Below are positions 1-8,854 of a DNA stretch of 64,000 bases, in pieces. The position numbers and the translations under genes were made by a program. This DNA comes from Deltaproteobacteria bacterium (GTDB lineage: Bacteria > Bdellovibrionota_B > Oligoflexia > Oligoflexales > Bog-1112): NCBI GenBank assembly GCA_016186945.1, contig JACPKR010000025.1:19108-83107 (forward strand), given 5' to 3'. Numbering within the stretch: the first letter of the stretch is position 1; each line of letters starts with the position of its first letter. Under the pieces are notes generated by a model. It worked only from the letters and a program-made list of their open reading frames with translations. It made no database searches and had not been told where the DNA came from.

Positions 1-1173
1 CTTGCCATACTTGGTTTGAGTCCATTAATTGCTTGGGTTCCCATCGGCGCACTGGCCGGAATTTTGTTGGTTGTTGCCTTTCGTATGTTCGATTGGGCCT
101 CATTCAAACTTTTAAAGCATGCAGATACCCGTTTCGACTTTGCTGTTATAGCGGCCGTTGTCATTGTTGCCGTAAGCGTCGGTTTGATTGCAGCATCGGC
201 CACCGGAGTCGCTTTAGCGATTCTTCTTTTCATCCGCGATCAGATCCGCAGCTCGGTTCTGCGCCGACGGGTTACGTTGAAGGAAGTTTCCTCCAAAGCA
301 CACCGCTTAGAGGCAGAGCGAGACATTCTAACGAAACATGGAGACCTGGCAGCGGTTTATGATTTGCAGGGCAATCTGTTTTTTGGAACCACCGACCAAC
401 TTTTCACAGAACTTGAAAAAGATCTCCTTAAGTATCGCTGGGTGCTTCTAGACATGCGCCGAGTGCAGTCGATGGATTATACGGCAGTCAATTTGTTCCG
501 TCAGATGAAATCTCGACTTGCTGAGCACAAGGGTAATCTTCTTCTCTGCGGGATGCCATCGGGTCTGTCAAAACGACAGAATATTCAGCAGTACCTTGAG
601 CAAGTTGGCCTTATTGGAAAAGGTTCCCAAGACATTCGTGTGTTTGAAACCCGAGATGAAGGTATCGAATGGATGGAGAACCGAATTCTCGAATCTGCGG
701 GATGGTCGGCCCCTGATGTAAAACAATTGCCCCTGGAAATGCACGAGATCGAACTGCTAGAGAGCATGGATGAAGCGGTCCTAGGGACTTTATGTAAATG
801 CGCGCACTCTTTGTCTGTGCCAGCAGGGAATCCCGTTTTTAAAAGAGGAGACGAAGGTGACGAAATCTATTTTATTCGCTCTGGGTCCGTTCGCATTCTT
901 CTGCCGCTCGAAAAGGGAAAAATCCACCATCTCGCAACTTTCAGCCGCGGAGATTTCTTCGGCGAAATGGCCTTCCTCGATCGTGGAGTACGATCGGCCG
1001 ATGCGATCGCTAAGACAGATTGCGAATTGTATAAGCTTTCTCGCGACGAATTCAATGTACATGCTCGTGCAAACGCCGTCTTAGGAGTGCGTGTATTCTC
1101 GCGCCTCGCACATGCTGTTTCGTTGCGGTTGCGACAAGCGGATGGAGAGCTGCGTGTATTAGAAGACCGTTAA
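1..1173 (+). CDS. SulP-type permease C-terminus with STAS and cyclic-nucleotide-binding domains (5' partial)
   Basis: The frame is open from base 1, so the gene is cut by the window edge and the TTG at 16 is not a real start. The first ~75 residues are hydrophobic and include 'ALAGILLVVAF', which resembles the last membrane segments of SulP anion permeases. A STAS domain follows at about 95-215 ('LLDMRRVQSMDYTAVNLF'). A cyclic-nucleotide-binding domain lies at about 245-375 ('FGEMAFLDRGVRSADAIA', phosphate-binding-cassette-like). SulP-STAS-cNMP is a known architecture for inner-membrane anion transporters gated by a cytoplasmic regulatory region; the substrate cannot be told from this part. 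Repeat B1 follows the stop. Confidence 0.8.
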   Translation, partial: LAILGLSPLIAWVPIGALAGILLVVAFRMFDWASFKLLKHADTRFDFAVIAAVVIVAVSVGLIAASATGVALAILLFIRDQIRSSVLRRRVTLKEVSSKAHRLEAERDILTKHGDLAAVYDLQGNLFFGTTDQLFTELEKDLLKYRWVLLDMRRVQSMDYTAVNLFRQMKSRLAEHKGNLLLCGMPSGLSKRQNIQQYLEQVGLIGKGSQDIRVFETRDEGIEWMENRILESAGWSAPDVKQLPLEMHEIELLESMDEAVLGTLCKCAHSLSVPAGNPVFKRGDEGDEIYFIRSGSVRILLPLEKGKIHHLATFSRGDFFGEMAFLDRGVRSADAIAKTDCELYKLSRDEFNVHARANAVLGVRVFSRLAHAVSLRLRQADGELRVLEDR

Positions 1174-1186
1174 TATCCGAAACCAT

Positions 1187-1203
1187 CTTGGAGGAAGCAG
1201 CTG
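1187..1203 (-). repeat. Family B core fragment
   Basis: A 17-bp piece of the B core (CTTGGAGGAA.CAGCTG) directly precedes the complete copy B1, as if one B copy was broken by another. Confidence 0.5.
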
Positions 1204-1344
1204 GTAACGCATAAGCCGCTTGGGGCAAATAGGGAGAGGGGGGGGGTGGGGGGGCGAGGGAACCGTCGCTCCCCCAAGGGATTTCTTGGAGGAACCAGCT
1301 GCGCAGTTTCCTCCAAACCACCTCCTTGCCCCAAGTGGCTTACG
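1204..1344 (-). repeat. Dispersed repeat family B, copy B1 (near full length)
   Basis: This copy is bounded by GTAACGCATAAGCC...GGGGCAA on the left and TTGCCCCAAGTGGCTTACG on the right, which are inverted terminal sequences. It contains the B hairpin TTGGAGGAA...TTCCTCCAA with the inner palindrome CTGCGCAG. Its G-rich arm has runs of nine and seven G at 1238-1254. It lies between the SulP gene and the efflux operon, and the ORF-track start of the next gene (1246) falls inside it. Confidence 0.85.
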
Positions 1345-1362
1345 GGCTGCTACAGAGGACAC

Positions 1363-2844
1363 ATGGGTCTGCAAATTCTGGTACTGTTGCTTCTCTCTTT
1401 AGTTGTCCCCCAGGTATTCGCCGAAGATTCTCCATCCTTGAAAATCAATTTCCATCAATTCATTGATCGTGTCGAACAAAATCATCCGGAAAAACATATT
1501 GACGATCTTTCCCTGCAACGAGCGGGCACAGCAGAAAACAAAGCTGGCGTGCTTATGGATCCGGAAGTTTCAGTTGGTCGCGAGGCAGTGCCGCTGCCCT
1601 TTTTAAATCCCATGCAACCCGACGCGAATGAAGCACGGTGGAAAGTAGGGGTCACCCAAATATTTCCCTGGCCAGGTACCCTCGATGCTGAACGAAAGTC
1701 GGCACGCGCTTCGACGTTCACGATCGACTTAAGCACAAGACTTGCAGCAATTCAGAGAAAGTTAGAAGCTGAGGAGTTCTTCATCTCATTAGTGCTCACC
1801 GCAAAACTCATTGAAATCGAGCGAGGCAATCTTAACGAAACAATAAATATTCTAAAAAGCGCTGAAATACGCCTAAAAAATGGTATAGGGTCACATCTTG
1901 ACGTCATTCAATCCTATAACGAAAAAATGATTCTGTCGCTGAATCTAGCAGCCCAAGAAAACGATCTGCAAAACATCAAAGACCGCGCAGGTCAACTGAT
2001 CGGAAAAGAGGACGCACGTAACGTCAGTTTTGAATTGGACCTCCCTGCGGAATATCGTGATACATCCCTGCATGTTCCTACACTCGGAGAGCAAAGGCCG
2101 GACGATATTGTGCGCCAAAGACTTCAGGCAGCTCAAGATGCAATTTCTTCCGATCTGACTGTCGAACGAAAAAAAAGCCTTCCTAATATCATGACCTCTG
2201 CCATGCTTATGCAGGATGACTCCGGTATGAGGATGTATGAATTTATGCTGGGAATTCGTGTCCCCCTCTATTCAGGTGGTATCCGGCAAGCAGTTGAAAG
2301 AGAAACGCTCCTTGTGGCGTCGCGACTCTCCGACGAGCTTAGCTGGCATGATCGAAGGAAACGTCTTGCTCAATCGCAAAATGATCGCCGTAGGTCCATT
2401 GTCATCACGCAGTTGAAAGGCTTGGACGAGATGATCATTCCGAATGCCAGCCAACACCTCAAAACATCTTTAATCGAATATGCACAAGGAAAAGGAAGTT
2501 TTCTTGCGGTGAACACTGCAAGAAAACTGCTTCTGAGATATCAGCAAGCTTATGCTCTTGCTGAACGTAATCTTGCTTTCACCGCAGTTTCTCGGGAACG
2601 CATCGAAGCAGGACTTTTTGCAACTGAGCTTGATCAGGATACACCAAAGCTTCCCATAGCAACCGATATGTCTGGAGGAACGGAAATGGGAAGCCAGGCT
2701 ATGGGTGACATGGCTCCTACGCCAGGATCCTCCCGTTCCATGAAAAAAGATATAGAGACCGACAATAAGGCCATGAGAAAAGGACTGATGCCATCCGAGC
2801 AGGAAGACGAAGCGGCAAAAAAGAAAGGCTCCATGGGAATGTAA
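1363..2844 (+). CDS. cusC: Outer-membrane efflux protein, TolC/CusC type
   Basis: Predicted trimeric outer-membrane channel of a tripartite RND metal-efflux pump. I start it at ATG 1363, preceded by AGAGGA and giving the signal peptide 'MGLQILVLLLLSLVVPQVFA'; the ORF-track start at 1246 lies inside repeat B1. About 493 residues, with long helical stretches typical of the OEP family. The C-terminal ~60 residues are unusual: a Met-rich, charged tail ('MSGGTEMGSQAMGDMAP', ending KKGSMGM) that could bind copper or silver. It is followed by MFP and RND genes on the same strand, with repeat A1 between. The OEP call rests on length, composition and operon context; the exact subfamily is inferred. 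Confidence 0.8.
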   Translation: MGLQILVLLLLSLVVPQVFAEDSPSLKINFHQFIDRVEQNHPEKHIDDLSLQRAGTAENKAGVLMDPEVSVGREAVPLPFLNPMQPDANEARWKVGVTQIFPWPGTLDAERKSARASTFTIDLSTRLAAIQRKLEAEEFFISLVLTAKLIEIERGNLNETINILKSAEIRLKNGIGSHLDVIQSYNEKMILSLNLAAQENDLQNIKDRAGQLIGKEDARNVSFELDLPAEYRDTSLHVPTLGEQRPDDIVRQRLQAAQDAISSDLTVERKKSLPNIMTSAMLMQDDSGMRMYEFMLGIRVPLYSGGIRQAVERETLLVASRLSDELSWHDRRKRLAQSQNDRRRSIVITQLKGLDEMIIPNASQHLKTSLIEYAQGKGSFLAVNTARKLLLRYQQAYALAERNLAFTAVSRERIEAGLFATELDQDTPKLPIATDMSGGTEMGSQAMGDMAPTPGSSRSMKKDIETDNKAMRKGLMPSEQEDEAAKKKGSMGM

Positions 2845-2857
2845 GTCGCGATCCTCA

Positions 2858-3026
2858 CTATAGTATTTGGGAAAAAGAATTTGTGGAGAGGACCTTTTTT
2901 GAAAAAAAGTTCCCCTCCACACCTCCCCCCAAAAAACTTCAAATACTGAAGTTTTTGAAAAGGGGGTTGGGGAAATAACTTTTTTCAAAAAGTTTGTCCC
3001 CAAATTGATTATCTTGAACACTATAG
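2858..3026 (+). repeat. Dispersed repeat family A, copy A1 (full length, 169 bp)
   Basis: Bounded by CTATAG at both ends. The left end CTATAGTATTTGGGAAAAAG and the reverse complement of the right end (CTATAGTGTTCAAGATAATC) form an imperfect terminal inverted repeat. Inside are two hairpins, GGACCTTTTTTGAAAAAAAG/TTCC and GGGGAAATAACTTTTT/AAAAAGTTTGTCCCC. It separates cusC from cusB within the operon and ends 7 nt before the cusB ATG. Confidence 0.9.
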
Positions 3027-3033
3027 AAACTGT

Positions 3034-4479
3034 ATGTGGAAAATGTTGTTTGTATTCTCTTTGACGGCGACTCACTTATTTGCTTCCTATAAACTGGACC
3101 TGACTTTAAAGCCCGACCCCCCGGAAACGGGCATCAATCGCTTGGAAATGAAGATTTCAGACGAAGCCAATCAACCCCTGGATGGCGCCGACGTCTCATT
3201 TATCATCTCAATGCCTGCGATGGGTACGATGCCTTACATGGAAGAAATTGGCAGCGTCACACAAAAAGAACCTGGCCTCTATATTGGTAGTTTTGATCTT
3301 GCCATGGGTGGAAGCTGGTCGCTTGCGATACGGATAAAGAAAAATGACAGCGAAGAGAAATTTGGCTTTAACCTTACAACCGGTATCCCCGGACTCACTA
3401 GAACGAGCGAGATCAATCATAAAAGTGCGCAGGGAGGAACAACACAGTTACTCCCCATAGGTCCTGAAAGGCTGCAAAAAATCGGTGTACGTTTCGTTGA
3501 AATCAAGTCTAGACAACTGCAAAAGACGGTACGAGCAGTCGGCTTGGTTGAACCTGATAACACGAAAAAGTCTGAGCTTGCCTTACGGTTTCCCGGCTAC
3601 GTTGAGAAGCAATTCCGGGGCCGTGTTGGTGATTACGTAAAAGCAGGAACCCCATTGTTGAGTGTCTATAGCCCTGAGCTTGTAAGCGCTCAGGAAGAAT
3701 TTCTTCTTGCACGAGGTCGTGTCGAGAGCGAAAGCCTCCAACATTCAACAGCGGAGCGCTTGAAAAACCTTGGCTTGTCCGAGAACGATATAGCACACGT
3801 CAAAAACACAGGAAAACCACTGCGTAACATCGTTATCACCGCCCCGCAGTCAGGAACCGTTCTTGAGATCAATGTACGAGAAGGATCAACGTTCCGTCTT
3901 GGGCAAGTTCTTTATTCGATCGGTGATCTTAGCAAAAACTTTGTTATCGCAAGAATCTTTCAGCGTGATCTCAATGATCTAATGGTTGGTCAAGCTGCTG
4001 ACATTATTATTCCCGAGGCTGATGAGCCAAGTTATCCCGGGAAAATTGATCTTATTTTCCCGAATATAGGGGAAGGAGAAGGGACAACGAATGTCCGCAT
4101 CGAATCTAATACGCCTAATTCGTTCTTGAAGCCAGGTATCTACGTAGACCTTCGTTTCTTCGTAGACCTGGGTAGCCATCTTTCCGTCTCACCTAACGCA
4201 ATATTGTATTCCGGCCTGAACAAATATGTGTTTGTGGACCAGGGGGAAGGCATTCTTGAGCCGCGCGCGATCAAAACGGGGAAGTCGACTGATGAATGGA
4301 TAGAAGTCCGTTCCGGCCTCAATGAAGGCGAAAGAGTTGCAGCTAGTGGAACATTCTTGATTAGCTCTGAGGCACAACTCAGTGCCGCTCTTCCCAAATG
4401 GGAGAAGGAGAAAGGTGCAAAAGCAGGCCAGCCGCCGCAGGTGCCTGAGGAGCAACCGATGAAAGGCCATCAACACTAA
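3034..4479 (+). CDS. cusB: Periplasmic adaptor (membrane fusion) protein, CusB/CzcB type with YtkA-like N-domain
   Basis: Links the RND pump to the outer-membrane channel. A signal peptide at 1-18 is followed by an extra beta-rich domain at about 20-125 ('PMAMGT...MGGSW'-type Met motifs, as in YtkA/FixH-like metal-binding domains). Then come the HlyD-type barrel-sandwich (about 150-300, 'GYVEKQFRGRVGDYVKAGTPLLSVYSPEL') and a beta-barrel with C-terminal domain ('LKPGIYVDLRF'). It ends MKGHQH, a possible metal ligand. ATG 3034 lies 7 nt after repeat A1 and has no clear Shine-Dalgarno; ATG 3043 is an alternative with GGA just upstream. The next gene, cusA, follows 18 nt later. Confidence 0.88.
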   Translation: MWKMLFVFSLTATHLFASYKLDLTLKPDPPETGINRLEMKISDEANQPLDGADVSFIISMPAMGTMPYMEEIGSVTQKEPGLYIGSFDLAMGGSWSLAIRIKKNDSEEKFGFNLTTGIPGLTRTSEINHKSAQGGTTQLLPIGPERLQKIGVRFVEIKSRQLQKTVRAVGLVEPDNTKKSELALRFPGYVEKQFRGRVGDYVKAGTPLLSVYSPELVSAQEEFLLARGRVESESLQHSTAERLKNLGLSENDIAHVKNTGKPLRNIVITAPQSGTVLEINVREGSTFRLGQVLYSIGDLSKNFVIARIFQRDLNDLMVGQAADIIIPEADEPSYPGKIDLIFPNIGEGEGTTNVRIESNTPNSFLKPGIYVDLRFFVDLGSHLSVSPNAILYSGLNKYVFVDQGEGILEPRAIKTGKSTDEWIEVRSGLNEGERVAASGTFLISSEAQLSAALPKWEKEKGAKAGQPPQVPEEQPMKGHQH

Positions 4480-4497
4480 ACACTAAGCGAGCAAGCC

Positions 4498-7400
4498 ATG
4501 ATAGCGAGAATCATACGACTTTGTGCATCACATCCAGGGCTGACGATATTTCTGGTATTGGCAATTTCCTTTCTTACAATCTTCTCGCTTAGGAAATTGC
4601 CGTTGGACGCCTTGCCTGATTTGTCCGACACACAGGTGATTGTGTTCTCAGAGTGGATAGGGCGTTCTCCTGATCTTGTCGAAGACCAAATCACTTACCC
4701 CCTTGTGACAAGTCTCCTGTCATCTCCAAAAGTGAAATACGTTCGTGGTCTTTCCATGGTGGGAGCCTCTCAGGTCCTTGTCATTTTCCAGGAAGGCACA
4801 GATCTTTATTGGGCACGCTCGCGAATTGCTGAAAAACTCGCTTCCGTCTCTTCGCTTCCGCAAGGGGTTGTTCCGACATTAGGTCCCGAAGCGACCGGTC
4901 TCGGTTGGGTTTATCAATACGCCTTGGTCGACAAATCGGGGAAACATGATCTTCAGGAGCTTCGGTCCTTACAGGACTGGAACTTACGTTTCGCTTTGCA
5001 GGCGGTTCAAGGTGTCGCGGAGGTGGCGAGTGTTGGTGGTTTTGAAAAACAATATCAGATCCTGCTGGATCCACTAAAACTACAAGCCTTTAATATCTCC
5101 CCTCTACAAGTAACTCGTGCGGTTCGAGGAGGGAATCAAGAAGTTGGCGCCAACGTCCTAGAAATGGCAGGAAGAGAATATGTCATTCGAGGACGTGGTT
5201 ACGTTAAGACGATCGCCGATATTCAAAAAATTCCTATCACTGTTTCCAAAAAAGGACGAGTCATCGCTGTAGGCGATATCGGAAGCGTGCAAATTGGCCC
5301 CGCTCCTCGAACGGGCGCAGGAGAATTTGACGGAGAAGGGGAGACGGTAAGCGGCATTGTCGTGATGCGCATGGGCGAAAATGCGCTCAACGTCATCGCT
5401 TCGGTCAAGGAAAGACTCGAAGCACTCAAAAGCTCTCTTCCCGAAGGAGTTGAAATCGTTCCCGTCTACGACCGATCGGATTTGATTCATCGAGCCATCG
5501 ACACACTCAAACGGGTTCTGGTCGAAGAGATCGTCGTTGTTTCCGCGATCGTTTCGATTTTTCTTTGGCACGCACGGGCAAGCTGGGTTGCTATTTTGCC
5601 TTTGCCGATCGCGGTACTGCTCTCGTTTTTACTCATGTTTTTTTTCGGTGGCCTGACTGTGAACGTGATGTCTCTCGGCGGAATCGCTCTCGCGATTGGA
5701 GCCATGGTGGACGCCGGGATTATTTTAGTGGAAAACGCCCACAAAAAACTTGAAGGCCGCAACACCAAAGATATGTCTGAAAAAGAACGGCGGCATCTTA
5801 TTGTAGAAGCTATGGTAGAGATGGGAAAGCCTCTCTTCTTTTCCCTTCTTGTGATCACCGTCTCTTTTTTACCAATATTCGCCTTGGAAGGAAGAGAAGG
5901 CCGCCTCTTTAAACCCCTTGCTTTTACGAAGACGTTTTCGATGGGATGGGCCGCTATCTTGGCGATTACTCTGACCCCCGCATTGGCAGTGTTGTTTCTA
6001 AGGGGAAAGTTTGTCCATGAGGATGAACATATTATCAGCCGTACGCTTCACCGATATTATACTCCCGTCATCGCTTATGTAGTTCGTTTTCGAAAAGCTG
6101 TTTTGGCGATTGCTGTGCTCCTCATGTTAGCAACCGTTCCTATTTTCAAAATGATTCAGACCGAATTCATGCCACCTCTCAATGAAGGCACGATCCTTTA
6201 TATGCCAACGGCAGTCCCTGGCATGAGCATTGACACGGCTATCGAAATCTTGCAGAAGCAAAATACTATTATTAAAGCTCATCCTGAAGTTGCACATGTG
6301 TACGGCAAAGCTGGACGTGCCAAATCGGCAACCGATCCAGCTCCCATCAATATGTTCGAAACGGTGATCACGCTCAAACCGAAAGAAGAATGGAGAAATG
6401 GCATGACTTTCGAGAAAGTCATTGCTGAACTTGACCAAAAACTGAAATTTCCAGGAATGCCCAATATCTGGTGGATGCCCATTCAGACACGAATCGAAAT
6501 GCTCTCGACTGGCGTCCGAACCGCTGTTGGAATCAAAGTCCTAGGGTCAAAATTAGAAGAGATCGAAAAAACAGCTGTCGATATCGAATCCGCCTTGAAA
6601 GGTGTGTCTGGTACAAAAGCTGTTTTCGCCGAACGGACCCAAGCGGGTTCTTATATTGATATTGACATAAAAAGAGAAGCTGCCGCGGTTTACGGTCTGA
6701 ATATTTCTGATGTTCATTCAGTTGTGGAAACTGTGATTGGTGGCAACATAGCGTCGACAAGTGTCGAAGGTCGGGAGCGTTACGGAATTCAGATTCGCTA
6801 TGCTCAGGATTTTCGCAAAAATCTTGAAGCCATCCGAGATGTCATTATTCCCACGCCTACGGGCAATGTAGTAACACTTTCCCAAATTGCCGACATTAGT
6901 GTCTCCTCTGGCGCACCGATGATCAACAGTGAAAACGGAAAAATTCTTGGTTTTGTCTTTGTCGACGTCGATAAAAATATTGGTCTGGAAGAATACGTTG
7001 ACGCTGCAAAAGAAGCGATAGCTAAAAATGTGAAATTTTCAGATGGGACACGAATCGAGTTTTCGGGACAATTCGAAGCCTTTTTAAGCGCCAAAAAAAC
7101 TCTTCAAGTGATTGTGCCCGTCACTCTTATCTTCATCATTTTTCTCCTGTTTCTTAACACGATGTCGGCATGGGAGACCCTCATCGTTCTTCTTGCCGTG
7201 CCCTTTTCACTCATTGGGGCCTTCTGGCTGATCTGGTTGCTGAACTATAAACTTTCCATTGCCGTCTGGGTTGGTCTATTGGCGCTGGCGGGCCTTGATG
7301 CAGAAACGGGGGTCGTCATGCTTCTCTACCTCACGCGGGCTTACGCCAAGAGAATTGAGGCAGGTGTGAAACCAAGCCATGCGATGTTAAATGACGCTAT

Positions 7401-7632
7401 ACACGAAGGAGCAGTCCAACGTATCCGTCCCAAACTTATGACCGTTGCGGCCGCTCTCATTGGCTTGCTTCCCGTCATGTGGAGCACAGGAACCGGTTCC
7501 GAAGTTATGAAACGCATTGCTGCTCCGATGGTGGGTGGGATCATCACGTCAGGAATACTCGAACTTCTTGTGTATCCTGCAATTTTTGCGATTTGGAAAG
7601 GGGCTGAAATCAACAATAAGAGGAAACTATAG
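4498..7632 (+). CDS. cusA: Heavy-metal efflux RND pump, CusA type
   Basis: Inner-membrane proton-driven RND transporter of 1044 residues, the usual HME-RND length. The N-terminus is classic (TM1, then 'LPLDALPDLSDTQVI'). TM4 has 'GGIALAIGAMVDAGIILVENAHK', with the acidic proton-relay residues expected. The periplasmic 'TRIEMLSTGVRT' matches the monovalent-cation (Cu/Ag) subgroup and includes the methionine aligned with CusA M672, rather than the CzcA form. Cu(I)/Ag(I) export is therefore inferred. The stop codon TAG is the TAG of the CTATAG terminus of repeat A2, so the current 3' end was set by the repeat. Confidence 0.93.
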   Translation: MIARIIRLCASHPGLTIFLVLAISFLTIFSLRKLPLDALPDLSDTQVIVFSEWIGRSPDLVEDQITYPLVTSLLSSPKVKYVRGLSMVGASQVLVIFQEGTDLYWARSRIAEKLASVSSLPQGVVPTLGPEATGLGWVYQYALVDKSGKHDLQELRSLQDWNLRFALQAVQGVAEVASVGGFEKQYQILLDPLKLQAFNISPLQVTRAVRGGNQEVGANVLEMAGREYVIRGRGYVKTIADIQKIPITVSKKGRVIAVGDIGSVQIGPAPRTGAGEFDGEGETVSGIVVMRMGENALNVIASVKERLEALKSSLPEGVEIVPVYDRSDLIHRAIDTLKRVLVEEIVVVSAIVSIFLWHARASWVAILPLPIAVLLSFLLMFFFGGLTVNVMSLGGIALAIGAMVDAGIILVENAHKKLEGRNTKDMSEKERRHLIVEAMVEMGKPLFFSLLVITVSFLPIFALEGREGRLFKPLAFTKTFSMGWAAILAITLTPALAVLFLRGKFVHEDEHIISRTLHRYYTPVIAYVVRFRKAVLAIAVLLMLATVPIFKMIQTEFMPPLNEGTILYMPTAVPGMSIDTAIEILQKQNTIIKAHPEVAHVYGKAGRAKSATDPAPINMFETVITLKPKEEWRNGMTFEKVIAELDQKLKFPGMPNIWWMPIQTRIEMLSTGVRTAVGIKVLGSKLEEIEKTAVDIESALKGVSGTKAVFAERTQAGSYIDIDIKREAAAVYGLNISDVHSVVETVIGGNIASTSVEGRERYGIQIRYAQDFRKNLEAIRDVIIPTPTGNVVTLSQIADISVSSGAPMINSENGKILGFVFVDVDKNIGLEEYVDAAKEAIAKNVKFSDGTRIEFSGQFEAFLSAKKTLQVIVPVTLIFIIFLLFLNTMSAWETLIVLLAVPFSLIGAFWLIWLLNYKLSIAVWVGLLALAGLDAETGVVMLLYLTRAYAKRIEAGVKPSHAMLNDAIHEGAVQRIRPKLMTVAAALIGLLPVMWSTGTGSEVMKRIAAPMVGGIITSGILELLVYPAIFAIWKGAEINNKRKL

Positions 7633-7780
7633 TATTTGGGAAAAAGAATTTGTGGAGAGGACCTTTTTTGAAAAAAAGTTCCCCTCCACGCCTCCCCCCA
7701 AAAAACTTTAGATATTGAAGTTTTTGAAAAGGGGCTTGGGGAAAAAACTTTTTTCAAAAAGTTTTTCCCAAAATTGATTA
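7627..7780 (+). repeat. Dispersed repeat family A, copy A2 (right end missing)
   Basis: The left CTATAG supplies the cusA stop. The copy matches the family up to AAATTGATTA and then switches directly into TerC coding sequence (GCATGGGTAGG). The last ~15 bp of the element (TCTTGAA.ACTATAG) are missing. Confidence 0.88.
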
Positions 7781-7810
7781 GCATGGGTAGGATTTGTTGC
7801 TTTCATTTTA

Positions 7811-8833
7811 TTGATACTTGCCCTGGATTTGGGCGTCTTCCATCGCAAGGTTCATCGAATTTCATTGCGGGAAGCTTTAGTGTGGTCAGTCGTATGGACA
7901 CTTTTGGGTTTGTTATTCACAGTTTTCATTTACTTTGCCTACGATTACCACTGGTTTGAGCTTGGACTGACGATTGACAATATAGATGGGCAATTTTCCA
8001 ACGGATCTAGCGCAGCGGTAAAATACCTCACTGGATATATTCTTGAACGGTCGTTGAGTATTGATAATATTTTTGTCATTGCCATTGTTTTTAGGTCTCT
8101 GGCAACACCTGCCATTTACCAGCACCGTGTTTTATTTTGGGGCATTTTGGGAGCGCTGGTTTTAAGAGGTGTCATGATTGCAATCGGAGTCGAGTTGATT
8201 TCGCGATACCATTGGATACTGTATGTATTTGGTTTCTTTTTGATCATAACGGCAGTCAAGATGTTAGTCATTAAGGAGCACAATGATCCCACTCAGAATA
8301 AGTTAATCAAATGGCTTAAACACATTGCTCCCTTTACAGATCGGTATCATGGGCAATATTTTGTAGTTCGGGCGGGATCCAAGCGTTCACATTTGGCACA
8401 AACTCCCGGTGGATCTGTCGAAGTGGATTTAGCTGTCGAGAAAGCGAAAGCAGGGACTTGGATGCTGACGCCTCTGGCTCTGGTGTTAGCTCTCGTGGAA
8501 ATCATGGATGTGGTGTTTGCTGTCGATTCCATTCCTGCGATATTTGCGATTACAGCAGATCCGTTTTTGGTGTTTACAAGTAACGTACTTGCGATCTTTG
8601 GTCTTAGAGCCTTGTATTTTGCGCTGGCAGGCTTGATTGACAAGTTTCGGTACTTGAAAATTTCACTGGCCTTCATTTTGGCACTTGTTGGGTTGAAAAT
8701 GGTATTCTCAAAGCATCTGAAAGATGCGTTAGGATTTGACCTTAACCTTTATCTTCTTAGTATCATTATTTTAATTTTGGCCTTTGGAATTTTGGCTTCT
8801 CTTTCGACAGAGGACGACAAGAGCAAGAATTGA
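7811..8833 (+). CDS. TerC-family integral membrane protein with damaged 5' end
   Basis: Polytopic TerC/Alx-type membrane protein, a family tied to tellurium resistance and metal (Mn) homeostasis. Family signatures are 'LALDLGVFHRKVH', 'ERSLSIDNIFVI' and 'VEIMDVVFAVDSIPAIFAIT' with the conserved acidic residues. About 340 residues from TTG 7811. Frame reading upstream gives a continuous TM1 (A-W-V-G-F-V-A-F-I-L-L) back to base 7778, then a TGA at 7775 inside repeat A2. No ATG, GTG or TTG lies in that stretch, so the native initiator seems to have been lost at the repeat junction. Expression may rely on TTG 7811 within TM1, or be impaired. Confidence 0.85.
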   Translation: MILALDLGVFHRKVHRISLREALVWSVVWTLLGLLFTVFIYFAYDYHWFELGLTIDNIDGQFSNGSSAAVKYLTGYILERSLSIDNIFVIAIVFRSLATPAIYQHRVLFWGILGALVLRGVMIAIGVELISRYHWILYVFGFFLIITAVKMLVIKEHNDPTQNKLIKWLKHIAPFTDRYHGQYFVVRAGSKRSHLAQTPGGSVEVDLAVEKAKAGTWMLTPLALVLALVEIMDVVFAVDSIPAIFAITADPFLVFTSNVLAIFGLRALYFALAGLIDKFRYLKISLAFILALVGLKMVFSKHLKDALGFDLNLYLLSIIILILAFGILASLSTEDDKSKN

Positions 8834-8854
8834 TTGCAGTGCCTCCGGTCGTGT

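Noticed and set aside
16-18. TTG 16 as true start of the SulP/STAS gene
   Set aside because: The frame is open from base 1 and the protein lacks most of its membrane domain; the gene is cut by the window.
1246-1362. Extended N-terminus of the efflux channel
   Set aside because: The extension is translated repeat B1; ATG 1363 has a Shine-Dalgarno and begins a signal peptide. Similar repeat-derived extensions were removed from trxB, queA, scpA and the 47333 gene.
2470-3075. Minus-strand ORF of 201 aa
   Set aside because: It is the antisense of cusC joined to the open frame of repeat A1; no ribosome-binding site or family. The same applies to 7341-7784, 17444-17704, 31657-31938 and 46318-46656.
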